From a virus: 46,821 nucleotides of DNA. Where the stretch lies: positions 1-46,821 of IMG/VR virus record IMGVR_UViG_3300045996_000565. The stretch is one strand, 5' to 3'. Made by a program: the position numbers and the translations under genes. How positions within the stretch are numbered: position 1 is the first letter of the stretch; every line of letters begins with the position of its first letter. This document shows, one piece after another, positions 37,356 through 44,788 of the stretch. The notes under the pieces were generated by a model. The model ran no database searches, was not told the DNA's origin, and saw only the letters and a program-made list of their open reading frames with translations.

Positions 37356-37629
37356 CCTTGGACTCTTCACGGTTGTAGGTCCGCGTGGCTCCCGGCACCT
37401 GCACCGGGATGTTCTTTTTGTTGAGTTCAAGCTGAAGTTCGAGGGTGAAGATTTGCTGGTCCTTATGCGTCCACCCCTCCCGCAGCGACCGGGCTACGTC
37501 ACTGATTGTCTTCTCCATCCTGTCGATTCTGCGGAACAGTTGGACGATGGCGATGACCACAACGATGACCCCGCCGATGGGAACCAATGTTTCGGCGTTC
37601 AAGTGTGGCATGGTTTGTGCGAGTATCAC
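37339..37629 (-). CDS. Membrane protein with periplasmic coiled coil, i-spanin-like (96 aa)
   Basis: GTG 37629 with AGGAG about 11 nt upstream (ATG 37611 lacks one). One transmembrane span (VPIGGVIVVVIAIVQLF, about residues 17-34) followed by a charged coiled coil (RRIDRMEKTISDVARSLREG...). Layout fits an Rz-type inner-membrane spanin, but also other membrane proteins. First gene of this leftward cluster. Confidence 0.55.
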   Translation of the reverse strand: MILAQTMPHLNAETLVPIGGVIVVVIAIVQLFRRIDRMEKTISDVARSLREGWTHKDQQIFTLELQLELNKKNIPVQVPGATRTYNREESKDDQLR

Positions 37630-37848
37630 GGCAGGTTCTCTCCTCTTCTCGTGTTTGGCTATGCGTTGTATTGTCCGCGTACGCGCGCGCGTAGGCAATG
37701 AACAAGTTGGGATATGCAGATAAAAAGGATAGTGCATATAGGTGCGTGTTCATCTGGACTGAACAGGGTTAGGAAATGAACAGGTGTTGATTCGCGATTG
37801 TGTTGCGGGTATGTTCGGCGGGTGTCGCTTACTGTGTGGGAGGTAACA
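37630..37848. promoter_or_regulatory. Divergent control region with TGTTCA/TGAACA half-sites
   Basis: Between the leftward lysis-like cluster and the rightward secreted-protein gene. TGAACA or TGTTCA occur at 37699, 37747, 37760 and 37777, and TGTTC at 37812 inside the rightward -10. 37747-37765 forms a 6-bp inverted pair. A run of alternating GC lies near 37678-37690. Leftward, TTCAGT-N17-TATATG is a weak promoter candidate. Confidence 0.5.
37787..37815 (+). promoter_or_regulatory. Promoter of the secreted-protein gene
   Basis: TTGATT (37787-37792), 17 bp, TATGTT (37810-37815), the same -10 as the promoter at 18965. Start near 37822, 27 nt before the ATG. A TGAACA half-site sits just upstream of the -35 and a TGTTC overlaps the -10. 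Confidence 0.6.
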
Positions 37849-38196
37849 ATGTCACGCATCTTCATCGCCGCACTACTCGCACTGGCTGTCTGCACGGGGC
37901 AGGCGTCGCAGCCGAAACCCAAGCCGGCGCCCGTGCCGGCACAATCGGAACTCGCCAAGGCGAAAGCCCAAGCCCAGCAGGCGAGCAGGCTCCGCGCCGG
38001 CATGAGCGGCACCAGCGTCCCGTCATTCTTCGAGGTAACGAAGAACACCCAACGCGGCACAGGCGCGAGGCAGATCACAAACACAACGATGGCCTGGACA
38101 TACATGCCGTCTGAGCCAGAGAAGCCTAAAAAGTGGATTGTCCAAATCACCAACGGCACCATCGTCAGCGTCAGCGTGGTGGACGTTTCCCGCTAA
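37849..38196 (+). CDS. Small secreted protein, probable moron
   Basis: A 115-residue protein from ATG 37849 (GGGAGG upstream). MSRIFIAALLALAVCTGQAS is a signal peptide; then a Pro/Lys/Ala-rich linker and a C-terminal strand-rich domain (TMAWTYMPSEPEKPKKWIVQ, TIVSVSVVDVSR). It is one of two plus-strand genes inside the leftward region, has its own promoter, and overlaps the convergent gene by 4 nt. Likely a lysogenic-conversion gene; function unknown. Confidence 0.7.
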   Translation: MSRIFIAALLALAVCTGQASQPKPKPAPVPAQSELAKAKAQAQQASRLRAGMSGTSVPSFFEVTKNTQRGTGARQITNTTMAWTYMPSEPEKPKKWIVQITNGTIVSVSVVDVSR

Positions 38197-38465
38197 TCCA
38201 CCAACGGGTTATGGTCGCCGCAGCCCCGGCAGCCGCCTATCTGCTTGCGGATGGCGGCTTGTACAGCAGGGTCTACCGGACCAGACCGGATCTGCCGGCC
38301 ACGGTTCCGCTTCCACATCTCTTGCCATGCCGGGTGGTCCTTATCGAACCAGTAGCCGTGTCCCGGTTCCTCCCGAACGATTGCGGGTTTCATTGCGTCC
38401 ATCCACCCTGGAACAGCCGCACACCGCTTCTCCACACTGCCATAGCTGGCGAATACCTCGTTCAT
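38193..38465 (-). CDS. Hypothetical protein (90 aa)
   Basis: ATG overlaps the upstream stop by 4 nt. Polar protein with WFDKDHPAWQEMWKRNRGRQ and a C-terminal CRGCGDHN that could bind zinc. Last gene of the tail operon, so perhaps a virion or assembly factor. No family recognised. Confidence 0.6.
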   Translation of the reverse strand: MNEVFASYGSVEKRCAAVPGWMDAMKPAIVREEPGHGYWFDKDHPAWQEMWKRNRGRQIRSGPVDPAVQAAIRKQIGGCRGCGDHNPLVD

Positions 38466-39133
38466 GGGAGCACTGCCTCCACGTACAGTGGTTCGGTCTG
38501 CTGTGGGAAGTCCGGCTGGTTCGTACCGTTCGGCCAATAAATGCCGGTGACGTTCATGCCGCTTTGCCAACGCCGCCACGATGCCGCCGCCACACCGTAC
38601 GATGCGGTAGCCCAGTTGTGACCCACAGCCCAATAGCGGCACTGTCCAGGGCCGTCCGATGTGTTGGTCAAATTGACTTGGCTTGCCGCGTTCTCGCTAA
38701 GCGCCCCCACAAGACAGATACTCCCGCCTGCGTCGCCCCAAAACAGACCGACGACGCGCGTCACCAGAACATCCGTAACCGATGGCGAACAGGTCGTGAC
38801 ATCGAGGATGCCGAAGTCAATGTTTGCTGGCGGGATGACGAGGTATTCATCTTCGGTGGAATAGGCAAAGGTTGTTTCGCACGGCTGGCAGTCCTCGCAA
38901 TCCGTGTGCTCTGTGATGTCCCCCGTGTCGATGATGACCATGCCCGACGTATCGGTAATGGTGTCATCGCCAAAGTCGAAGTAATAGCAGGTGGAGTCCC
39001 CATCAATATTGAACGCGCCGGTAACGCCTGCGGCTTCGCTCGCGAGCATAGCGGTAAACGCCACGGTATCCGAATCGCAGAACCGGGGTTGCCGGTACGG
39101 GGTGGAACCGCAGCAGCAGGAATTGACTGGCAT
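38462..39133 (-). CDS. Cysteine-rich tail-associated protein
   Basis: A 223-residue protein. It opens MPVNSCCCGS and has further cysteines in STCYYF, CEDCQPCETT and GQCRYW, about 11 in all, unusual for a virion protein. The body is strand-rich and aromatic (TEPLYVEAVLP at the end). By position it is a distal tail or baseplate component; disulphides could form after release. No family recognised. Confidence 0.6.
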   Translation of the reverse strand: MPVNSCCCGSTPYRQPRFCDSDTVAFTAMLASEAAGVTGAFNIDGDSTCYYFDFGDDTITDTSGMVIIDTGDITEHTDCEDCQPCETTFAYSTEDEYLVIPPANIDFGILDVTTCSPSVTDVLVTRVVGLFWGDAGGSICLVGALSENAASQVNLTNTSDGPGQCRYWAVGHNWATASYGVAAASWRRWQSGMNVTGIYWPNGTNQPDFPQQTEPLYVEAVLP

Positions 39134-39879
39134 TAGTCTTCCGCCGAGTTCGGAACCTTAAAGATGTACGTCACACCGCCGCCGCTGGAATCGGGAATCG
39201 TGTCAACATCCACCACCGCACCCACCCCTATGGCTTGGATTAGGCACGACCCGCTATTCACCACCCCCGTGGTTGCATTGGTGATGGTGATGCCAGTGGC
39301 GTGCGTGTACGGAGCCGTGCCCGTCACCAGTTCAAACCCATTCAATGCCGTCAGGTTTACCCCATCCGTCACCGCCCTTGCCGCCCCCGTGCCCGCACTG
39401 TTGTAAGACACCACCCGCTGCACCGTGTAAGACCACGCCGGGAAGCTGCCGGATACCGCCGTGATGCGGGCCGTGAACCTTGCCGGAGGAGCATCAAAGA
39501 CCCAGCACGCCGATACTTCGTCCTCGTCCGTGTACAGACACTCCCGATGGATCACCACCACATCCCCGTTGGTGGCATCCGCCCGGAACGTCTCCAGGCT
39601 GTTCCGCTCCAGCAGGGGAAGCGAACTGGTTTCGTGCGTCAATCCATTGGGCTGATCTTCGTACGTTCCATCCTCCAGCCGCCGCACCTGCGTCCACTCC
39701 GAAACCTTCCACTTATCCGTTGAGTCCCGTACCTCTAGGCGTACCACGATCCGCCTGGAACTGGTGCCAGTTCCATAGTCAGCAGTCTCCCGATGGGTTG
39801 GAATGCCCTCCACGTACCGCGTCGCCTTAATCACGCGGCGGATGCCCTTCTCATCGAAACCGTGAGAGGTGTTGGTCAA
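39133..39879 (-). CDS. Distal tail/baseplate protein
   Basis: A 248-residue protein. TTG 39879 is preferred: it overlaps the upstream TGA by 4 nt and has GGGAG 8 nt before it. Beta-rich with TSSRRIVVRLEVRDSTDKWK, SEWTQVRRL and GFELVTGTAPYTHATGITIT. Position after the tape measure and before the Cys-rich protein suggests a baseplate hub or minor tail protein. Not assigned to a named family. Confidence 0.65.
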   Translation of the reverse strand: MTNTSHGFDEKGIRRVIKATRYVEGIPTHRETADYGTGTSSRRIVVRLEVRDSTDKWKVSEWTQVRRLEDGTYEDQPNGLTHETSSLPLLERNSLETFRADATNGDVVVIHRECLYTDEDEVSACWVFDAPPARFTARITAVSGSFPAWSYTVQRVVSYNSAGTGAARAVTDGVNLTALNGFELVTGTAPYTHATGITITNATTGVVNSGSCLIQAIGVGAVVDVDTIPDSSGGGVTYIFKVPNSAED

Positions 39880-40820
39880 GTGCCAATCTCCCACAGAAGC
39901 TCAGTGCCCATGTCCACCAACTCGTTTATTTCGTACCCGATGCCCGGCGTCAGGCCGGAGAGGTTGTTGGGTGCCGGCAGGATTACCACCTGATCCCCAG
40001 GAACCGCCTGCCCGCCCTCGCCATCGAGGTTCACCGGCACCGTGATTTGATTCCCCTCCCCATCGCGGATTGGAATCCGCATGAGAGAACTGTCTGCGGG
40101 GTTCACGTACAATTCATACAATCCCTTATCCGCCAGCCGGCGCCGCCATGTTTCCAACCGATGCAGGAGTACGTACGTCATGCGTGGGCGCTGGGTGCCC
40201 GTGTCATCCAGGACGGTCTGCAATGCGTAGCGGTCGAACAGCAGGGTTCCCGTGGCGAAGGTGCGGGATTGCCCGTTGATGGTCATCACCACGGGCGCAC
40301 TGTTTACCTTGCCTAAGCACAAGTCGATGCCGTCCCAATCAATGACGTTCGTGGTAAACGACACAACGACTTCGGTGTCGTACCTGCGAGTCATCACCCC
40401 GGAGATGGGGTGGTATGCGCTATTGGTAATAGGGTTGTCGTAAGCGTCCTTCTGCGTCTCCACCTCGAACATCAGGCTTTGAATGGTGATGTCAATCGCC
40501 CAGCGTTCGCCATCAGGGTCAGGGTTATCCGGCGCCGCCTCTTCCCCGGGCGTGGGGAATTCATACGTGCAAGTGACCGTGAATAGTTCAGGCTTATCGG
40601 CGTTCTGTTCCGCCGTCTTGCGCTTCAGCACCAGCGAGCCAGAACCTAACGCCTCCCCGAACGCCGGGATGCCAGTGGCGTACACGGCATCCACGGGCTC
40701 AACGGTGTAGTCGGAATACTCCACATGGAACTTGCGTTCCTGCGATGCGGTGATGGTGGTGCCCACCGTCACATCTGCCACCTTGTTCCGGATCTCGTCT
40801 ACTCTTACCAGCGTTGCCAT
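39876..40820 (-). CDS. Minor tail protein
   Basis: A 314-residue beta-rich protein immediately after the tape measure gene. RWAIDITIQSLMFEVETQKD and VLLHRLETWRRRLADKGLYE are notable blocks. In siphophages the gene after the tape measure encodes the distal tail or hub protein; this is the likely role here. No catalytic motif. Confidence 0.65.
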   Translation of the reverse strand: MATLVRVDEIRNKVADVTVGTTITASQERKFHVEYSDYTVEPVDAVYATGIPAFGEALGSGSLVLKRKTAEQNADKPELFTVTCTYEFPTPGEEAAPDNPDPDGERWAIDITIQSLMFEVETQKDAYDNPITNSAYHPISGVMTRRYDTEVVVSFTTNVIDWDGIDLCLGKVNSAPVVMTINGQSRTFATGTLLFDRYALQTVLDDTGTQRPRMTYVLLHRLETWRRRLADKGLYELYVNPADSSLMRIPIRDGEGNQITVPVNLDGEGGQAVPGDQVVILPAPNNLSGLTPGIGYEINELVDMGTELLWEIGT

Positions 40821-40821
40821 G

Positions 40822-41952
40822 TCACCATCCCGTCACAATCGCAAAGCCCTTGCCGAACGCCTTGATGGGTTCAAGCAGGGCTTGCGTGGCGTTAGTGGTC
40901 GCCTTCTGTTCTTTCAACTGCTCTTTCGCCGTCTTCTCCATCTCGATGAACGGCTGCGGTACGTCGGCATCCGTCACCCGACGCGAGCCGAACACTTCCT
41001 CAGCCTGCACGCGGGGGTTCTGCAACTGGATCATGGTCCGCACCTTCTCAATCGGTGCGGTTACATTCTTTCTCAGTGCCTTGCCGGACGCCTCCCATAT
41101 CTCCGTTGCCGCCGTCTTCATCTCGGCCCACTGCGCCTTCAGCTTGTCGATTGCCATATTGTCAATCGCAACATCGCTGCTGAACTGCGCCGCTTCCATT
41201 GCATCCTGAAACGACTTCTCAATCTCGGCCCGGCGCTTCCGCAGTACATCCGCCTGATCCCAGTTCCGGAACTTGGACGCGGCTTCGATTGCCTCCAGCG
41301 TGGCACCCGACTCGCGAAGCGCCTCATTCTTGAGCCGTGCCAGTTCCATCAGTTCATCGCTGACGCGGGCGGCTTCCCGTCGCACTTCCTGTTGACCCTC
41401 CGGCTTCATGGCAATCCGCGCGTCTCGCATGGTGCGGCGGGTCCGCTCCTCAATCGACAGTACCGCCTTCTCCGCGGCGGCTTTCTGCCGCTCCATCTCC
41501 TCCCGCTCTTTCTTCAACGCCTCTGCACGCAACGCGCTCACACGGGCGGATTCCTGCTTGGCGGCAATCTCCCCCGTCCACGCCTCCTGCAACCCCTCCA
41601 GCCCACGCACCAGACCTCCGATAAGTGGCAGGCCGCGGGCTATCTCGTCATACACATCCGTAAGGTTCTTTGCTCCGGTGCGGGCATCAATCGACATCTT
41701 GCCGAGCGATTCCCCCAACTGCGCAAACCTGTTGATTGCCAACCCGATGCCGCCGATGGCAGCGCCCCCGAACATAATCTTTAACCCGCGCCCCAAGTTC
41801 GACTTATCACCAAACTGCGAATCTAGTTGCTTGAACAGGCTGTTAGATTTCGACTTGAGCTTTTCGGTATCCTTCCCGGCCTGGTCAAACCCCTTGCGCC
41901 ACGCACTCGCGTCCGCCTTCAGAATACACAGCAACGATCCGATGAAAGACAT
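40822..41952 (-). CDS. Tape measure protein (short)
   Basis: A 376-residue helical protein with one glycine-rich hydrophobic segment (IMFGGAAIGGIGLAINRFA, about residues 60-80) and long heptad-like helices (EALKKEREEMERQKAAAEKA). It follows the tail chaperones, as tape measures do. Start has GAGGTAATC upstream. At roughly 0.15 nm per helical residue it would specify a tail near 55-60 nm, short for a siphovirus. Confidence 0.8.
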   Translation of the reverse strand: MSFIGSLLCILKADASAWRKGFDQAGKDTEKLKSKSNSLFKQLDSQFGDKSNLGRGLKIMFGGAAIGGIGLAINRFAQLGESLGKMSIDARTGAKNLTDVYDEIARGLPLIGGLVRGLEGLQEAWTGEIAAKQESARVSALRAEALKKEREEMERQKAAAEKAVLSIEERTRRTMRDARIAMKPEGQQEVRREAARVSDELMELARLKNEALRESGATLEAIEAASKFRNWDQADVLRKRRAEIEKSFQDAMEAAQFSSDVAIDNMAIDKLKAQWAEMKTAATEIWEASGKALRKNVTAPIEKVRTMIQLQNPRVQAEEVFGSRRVTDADVPQPFIEMEKTAKEQLKEQKATTNATQALLEPIKAFGKGFAIVTGW

Positions 41953-41954
41953 GA

Positions 41955-42616
41955 TTACCTCTTGCCCAGGCTCGCGTTAAACGCCATCACCTTTTCGATT
42001 AGTTCCGCCCGTGTCGGCATCTTCGGTGGCGCCTCCAGACCTTTCGCCCACGGGTTGACCAGATCCTGCATGTTGGCGAACTTCGGCTTGCCGCCATTGA
42101 CCGCCGCCACCGTGAACGCCAGCGCCGTTGCCCGCATGTCGTCCCTTGTCTCTCCCCACGGTTCCAACTGGTAATCCGCGAGCCACAACAAAAACTCCTC
42201 TTTCGACATGCGGGATTGGGCTTCCGCGAGCGTGCATCCCATCACCCGCGCCACCTTGAGCCAGAACCTCAGTTCTGGATCGGCGCGTAGTCTTTTTTTT
42301 CGGCTTCGATTACCTCAGACAGCGTGTTGAGCTTTATCGCCGCGTCGAACATCTGGAGTAGCGTCCTGACATCCACCTGCGACACAAGTTGTTCGGCATC
42401 GCCATCCTCCAGCAGACGCACGCCATCCTCATCGCACAGGCACCGCACCAGTAGTTGCGCGTTATCCAACAACCGGATTTCGTCGGCTTCATTCCGGTTC
42501 TGTACGTACTGCTGCCATGCGGTCCAATCCTTGCCCGCCATCACCCGCAGGAAGTACGGCGTACCCTCCACGGGAACACGCTTCACGAGTGCAGAGAATG
42601 CATCAATCTTGCCCAT
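41955..42616 (-). CDS. Tail assembly chaperone G-T fusion by -1 frameshift
   Basis: Frameshift product of about 220 residues. Ribosomes slip at A_AAA_AAA (42299-42293) near the end of the upstream chaperone and continue in -1 frame as RLRADPELRFWLKVARVMGC, then SRMSKEEFLLWLADYQLEPW, the sequence typical of gpT-like chaperone C-termini. The -1 frame is open from the slip site to the stop at 41955. The GTG at 42254 is probably not a true start. The product recruits tail tube to the tape measure. Confidence 0.78.
42261..42278 (-). promoter_or_regulatory. Frameshift-stimulating hairpin
   Basis: CCAGAAC/GTTCTGG, 7-bp stem with a 4-nt loop, 14 nt downstream of the slippery heptamer and overlapping the zero-frame TGA. 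Its spacing is a little long but suits a -1 frameshift stimulator. Confidence 0.6.
42269..42616 (-). CDS. Tail assembly chaperone (gpG-like)
   Basis: A 115-residue zero-frame product. Acidic, helical, with VEGTPYFLRVMAGKDWTAWQ and ADEIRLLDNAQLLVRCLCDE. ATG 42616 has AAGGGGT upstream (a GTG two codons earlier is possible). Located between the tail tube and tape measure, the standard place. Its last codons contain the AAAAAAAA slippery run. Confidence 0.8.
   Translation of the reverse strand: MGKIDAFSALVKRVPVEGTPYFLRVMAGKDWTAWQQYVQNRNEADEIRLLDNAQLLVRCLCDEDGVRLLEDGDAEQLVSQVDVRTLLQMFDAAIKLNTLSEVIEAEKKDYAPIQN
42293..42300 (-). other. Slippery site for -1 frameshift
   Basis: Eight A on the minus strand; read in frame as GAA AAA AAA GAC, giving the A_AAA_AAA heptamer at 42299-42293. 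Confidence 0.75.
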
Positions 42617-42637
42617 GTTCACCCCTTAGAGAATGGC

Positions 42638-43069
42638 TTACGTGCCGGTGGTTAGCGTGCCGGCGCCCGTGATGCGGATGGTGATGTTCGCCTTGGCGGG
42701 TTCATCCTTCTGGAGGTCACCCGACATCGGCTCAAAGGTTTTGATCCATCCCACGAACGTTTGTGAAGACGCAGTGGTGAAGTCGTCCACCGCCAGCTTG
42801 TAGTTCTGGACCGTCTTAGCGGTGATCCAACCCTGCACCAGATTGCTCGTGGTGAAGTTGTACGGGATGGTGGCCGTCACCTCGCCAAAGTCGGGCGTGC
42901 CCGGTTGGCTGGTCGCCGTCGCGGAATTAAGCTTTGTGGTGACGACTTCGGCCACGGAGATGGCGTTGGGCTTCAGGTCGTACAAGTCACTCAGTACGGT
43001 GAAGCTGGCAGCGGTCCCGTATGCGATGGATGCGCCGTGCCCAACGGTTTCGGAAGTGTTTTCAGCCAT
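42638..43069 (-). CDS. Major tail (tube) protein
   Basis: A 143-residue beta-rich protein that would polymerise into the tail tube. TVLSDLYDLKPNAISVAEVV, then FGEVTATIPYNFTTSNLVQG and FVGWIKTFEPMSGDLQKDEP with the final ITIRITGAG strand are the typical tube-protein layout. ATG 43069 has GGAGTT upstream. Position between the tail terminator and chaperones agrees. Confidence 0.85.
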   Translation of the reverse strand: MAENTSETVGHGASIAYGTAASFTVLSDLYDLKPNAISVAEVVTTKLNSATATSQPGTPDFGEVTATIPYNFTTSNLVQGWITAKTVQNYKLAVDDFTTASSQTFVGWIKTFEPMSGDLQKDEPAKANITIRITGAGTLTTGT

Positions 43070-43085
43070 GTGGATAACTCCTCAG

Positions 43086-43496
43086 TTAAGCAGCGGCCCA
43101 CACGCGGTACGTGTGCTCCACCTCACAAAATGGAACCTCAGAATTAGACCCCTCGTAGAACTGCTCCTCAGACGCACCGTTGAAGAAGCACCCGCCCACC
43201 ACGATCCCGCCCCACGTACCCTTCTGGCGGTCCAATGCCGTCTTGACCGCCGATGCCACCGCATGCGCCCGCGTGTATGCGTCCGTTACCCCAGGCCCGC
43301 CCGCCACCATCGTCAGCGTCACAAAGAATTCCTTGCCCACCATCTCATCAATCGACTCTTCTTTTTCTTGGTCGATGTCATACACAATCAAGGGGTAGGT
43401 ATTGCTGGGCGATCCAATCGGCATGATGCGCGTGCCCACAAGGGCGGTCACTGCGGACGTTGCGGCAAGGCGAGCATAGATGGCGGTCGCAAGCAT
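43086..43496 (-). CDS. Tail terminator/completion protein (DUF3168)
   Basis: A 136-residue protein with the family's opening MLATAIYARLAATSAVTALV, G-TRIMPIGSPSNTYPLIVYD and internal VTLTMVAGG strands. It caps the tail tube and joins it to the head. Start shares bases with the previous stop (TAATG). Confidence 0.82.
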   Translation of the reverse strand: MLATAIYARLAATSAVTALVGTRIMPIGSPSNTYPLIVYDIDQEKEESIDEMVGKEFFVTLTMVAGGPGVTDAYTRAHAVASAVKTALDRQKGTWGGIVVGGCFFNGASEEQFYEGSNSEVPFCEVEHTYRVWAAA

Positions 43497-43963
43497 TACT
43501 TCAACGCCTCCGACGTTCGCGCCTCTTCCTCGATACCCTGCTGGAGTTTGTAGTTGAACACCTGCAACGCCAGATCCTTGGCGGTGTCAAAGGAGATGTT
43601 CATCCATCGCGTGCCGGGAATCTTCTTTCGGCGGTCGTTCAGGAATGCAGCCTTGCCGCCCGTTGGCCGCTTGCCAACCTTCCACCCATAGTTGACCATC
43701 GCCGCGTAGAACGTCTGGCCTGCGTAATCTTTCGCACCGATGGACACGGCTATAGAAAGAAGGTTCCTTTTTCTCTTCCACCTTCCAATGCGAATCGCCC
43801 GCCGCGTCAACCCTGTGTCCACTGGCGCGTTCTGAACCAGTTCGGCACGAATGACCTTCGCGGCTTCGCGCAGGGCCGGGCGGATCCGCTTCTTTGCGAT
43901 TCGCTCCGGCATGTTCTGCAAGGCCATAATCATTTCATCGGCGCCCATGATCTTACTGCCCAC
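43496..43963 (-). CDS. HK97 gp10-like tail-completion/neck protein
   Basis: A 155-residue protein of the gp10 family: MIMALQNMPERIAKKRIRPA, KVIRAELVQNAPVDTGLTRR and WVYGWKVGKRPT-like NYGWKVGKRPTGGKAAFL are the diagnostic segments. It joins head and tail. It overlaps the head-closure gene by 11 nt. Confidence 0.88.
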   Translation of the reverse strand: MGSKIMGADEMIMALQNMPERIAKKRIRPALREAAKVIRAELVQNAPVDTGLTRRAIRIGRWKRKRNLLSIAVSIGAKDYAGQTFYAAMVNYGWKVGKRPTGGKAAFLNDRRKKIPGTRWMNISFDTAKDLALQVFNYKLQQGIEEEARTSEALK

Positions 43964-44294
43964 TTGGCACCTCCGAGCAGTACAGCATGAGTTTCACTTT
44001 GGCTTCATCCACATCCATGACCCCGTTGATATACAGGTCGCGCGTGCGGTGCGTGATCTTCATGCCGGCGGTGATGTCGCTCCGGTATCGCAACTCCACG
44101 GTGTGCGACACCATCTCGCCCACGCTCTTGGCGCGTTCGGCCTCGCGGGCACTCAGCGGCGCCACTTTGGCCCACACGGTTGCCAGGGTGGACCATGTGG
44201 TCTGAGGCTCGCCCACGGCATTGGGCGTTTGCGTCGCCTTCTGCTTGACGATTACCCGGTGGCGCAAGTCGCCGGCTCGTACGGTCACTGCCAT
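43953..44294 (-). CDS. Head closure/head-tail adaptor protein
   Basis: A 113-residue adaptor: AGDLRHRVIVKQKATQTPNA, then WSTLATVWAKVAPLSAREAE and the HTVELRYRSDITAGMKI segment are typical of the SPP1 gp16-like family. It completes the neck below the portal. Confidence 0.87.
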   Translation of the reverse strand: MAVTVRAGDLRHRVIVKQKATQTPNAVGEPQTTWSTLATVWAKVAPLSAREAERAKSVGEMVSHTVELRYRSDITAGMKITHRTRDLYINGVMDVDEAKVKLMLYCSEVPSGQ

Positions 44295-44788
44295 TACGCC
44301 GCATCCTCATTCACGGTCACCGCCACAAACAACCCGGTCGGGAGCGTGCCGCCGCCCGCCGTCGCCACTGTCACCACCTCCAGCACATCGCCTGCCACCA
44401 GCGCCGGAACCGTGATGGTGCCGGCCTGCCCGATGCGTGCGACGCTCGAACTGTTCAGCGTGACGACCCCCGAAAGAATCGTGGTCCCGTTTTTCTTGAC
44501 ATCCACCGTCACGGTTGCCGCGCCCACGGCGATGGCGATGGATCCGGCATAGACCGCAATCGTGGTTCCCGTCGCCCCGTAGCAGTGGTAAATCGGCTGC
44601 GTCACTGAAGTGGCCGTGCCGCTCTGCGACAACACAAGCCGGTGCTGGTGTGCCACCTTTGTGGCGGCAATGGCGGCATTGGTCGCCACCATCGCATTCG
44701 TGATGCTTCCACTGGGAGCGGTAAACGTCTTGCTCGACAATCCGCCATTCACGTACAGGTCGCCTTCGACGCGGGTAGGAACTGCCAT
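44294..44788 (-). CDS. Decoration/head-fibre-like structural protein
   Basis: A 164-residue protein rich in Ala, Thr, Val and Gly, starting MAVPTRVEGDLYVNGGLSSK and continuing with jellyroll-like strands (TITVPALVAGDVLEVVTVAT). Such proteins with a 'VNGGLSSKTF' start sit on phage capsids or as small fibres. Between two neck genes, which is unusual. TAATG coupling to the connector gene. Confidence 0.65.
   Translation of the reverse strand: MAVPTRVEGDLYVNGGLSSKTFTAPSGSITNAMVATNAAIAATKVAHQHRLVLSQSGTATSVTQPIYHCYGATGTTIAVYAGSIAIAVGAATVTVDVKKNGTTILSGVVTLNSSSVARIGQAGTITVPALVAGDVLEVVTVATAGGGTLPTGLFVAVTVNEDAA

Noticed and set aside
37747-37782. LexA (SOS) box
   Set aside because: The order is GTTC then GAAC with 7-8 bp between, not the GAAC-N4-GTTC or CTG-N10-CAG forms of known LexA sites.
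42255-42292. Independent start for the second chaperone frame
   Set aside because: The GTG at 42254 has no ribosome site, while the upstream -1 frame is open and reads the family sequence, so frameshifting explains it better.
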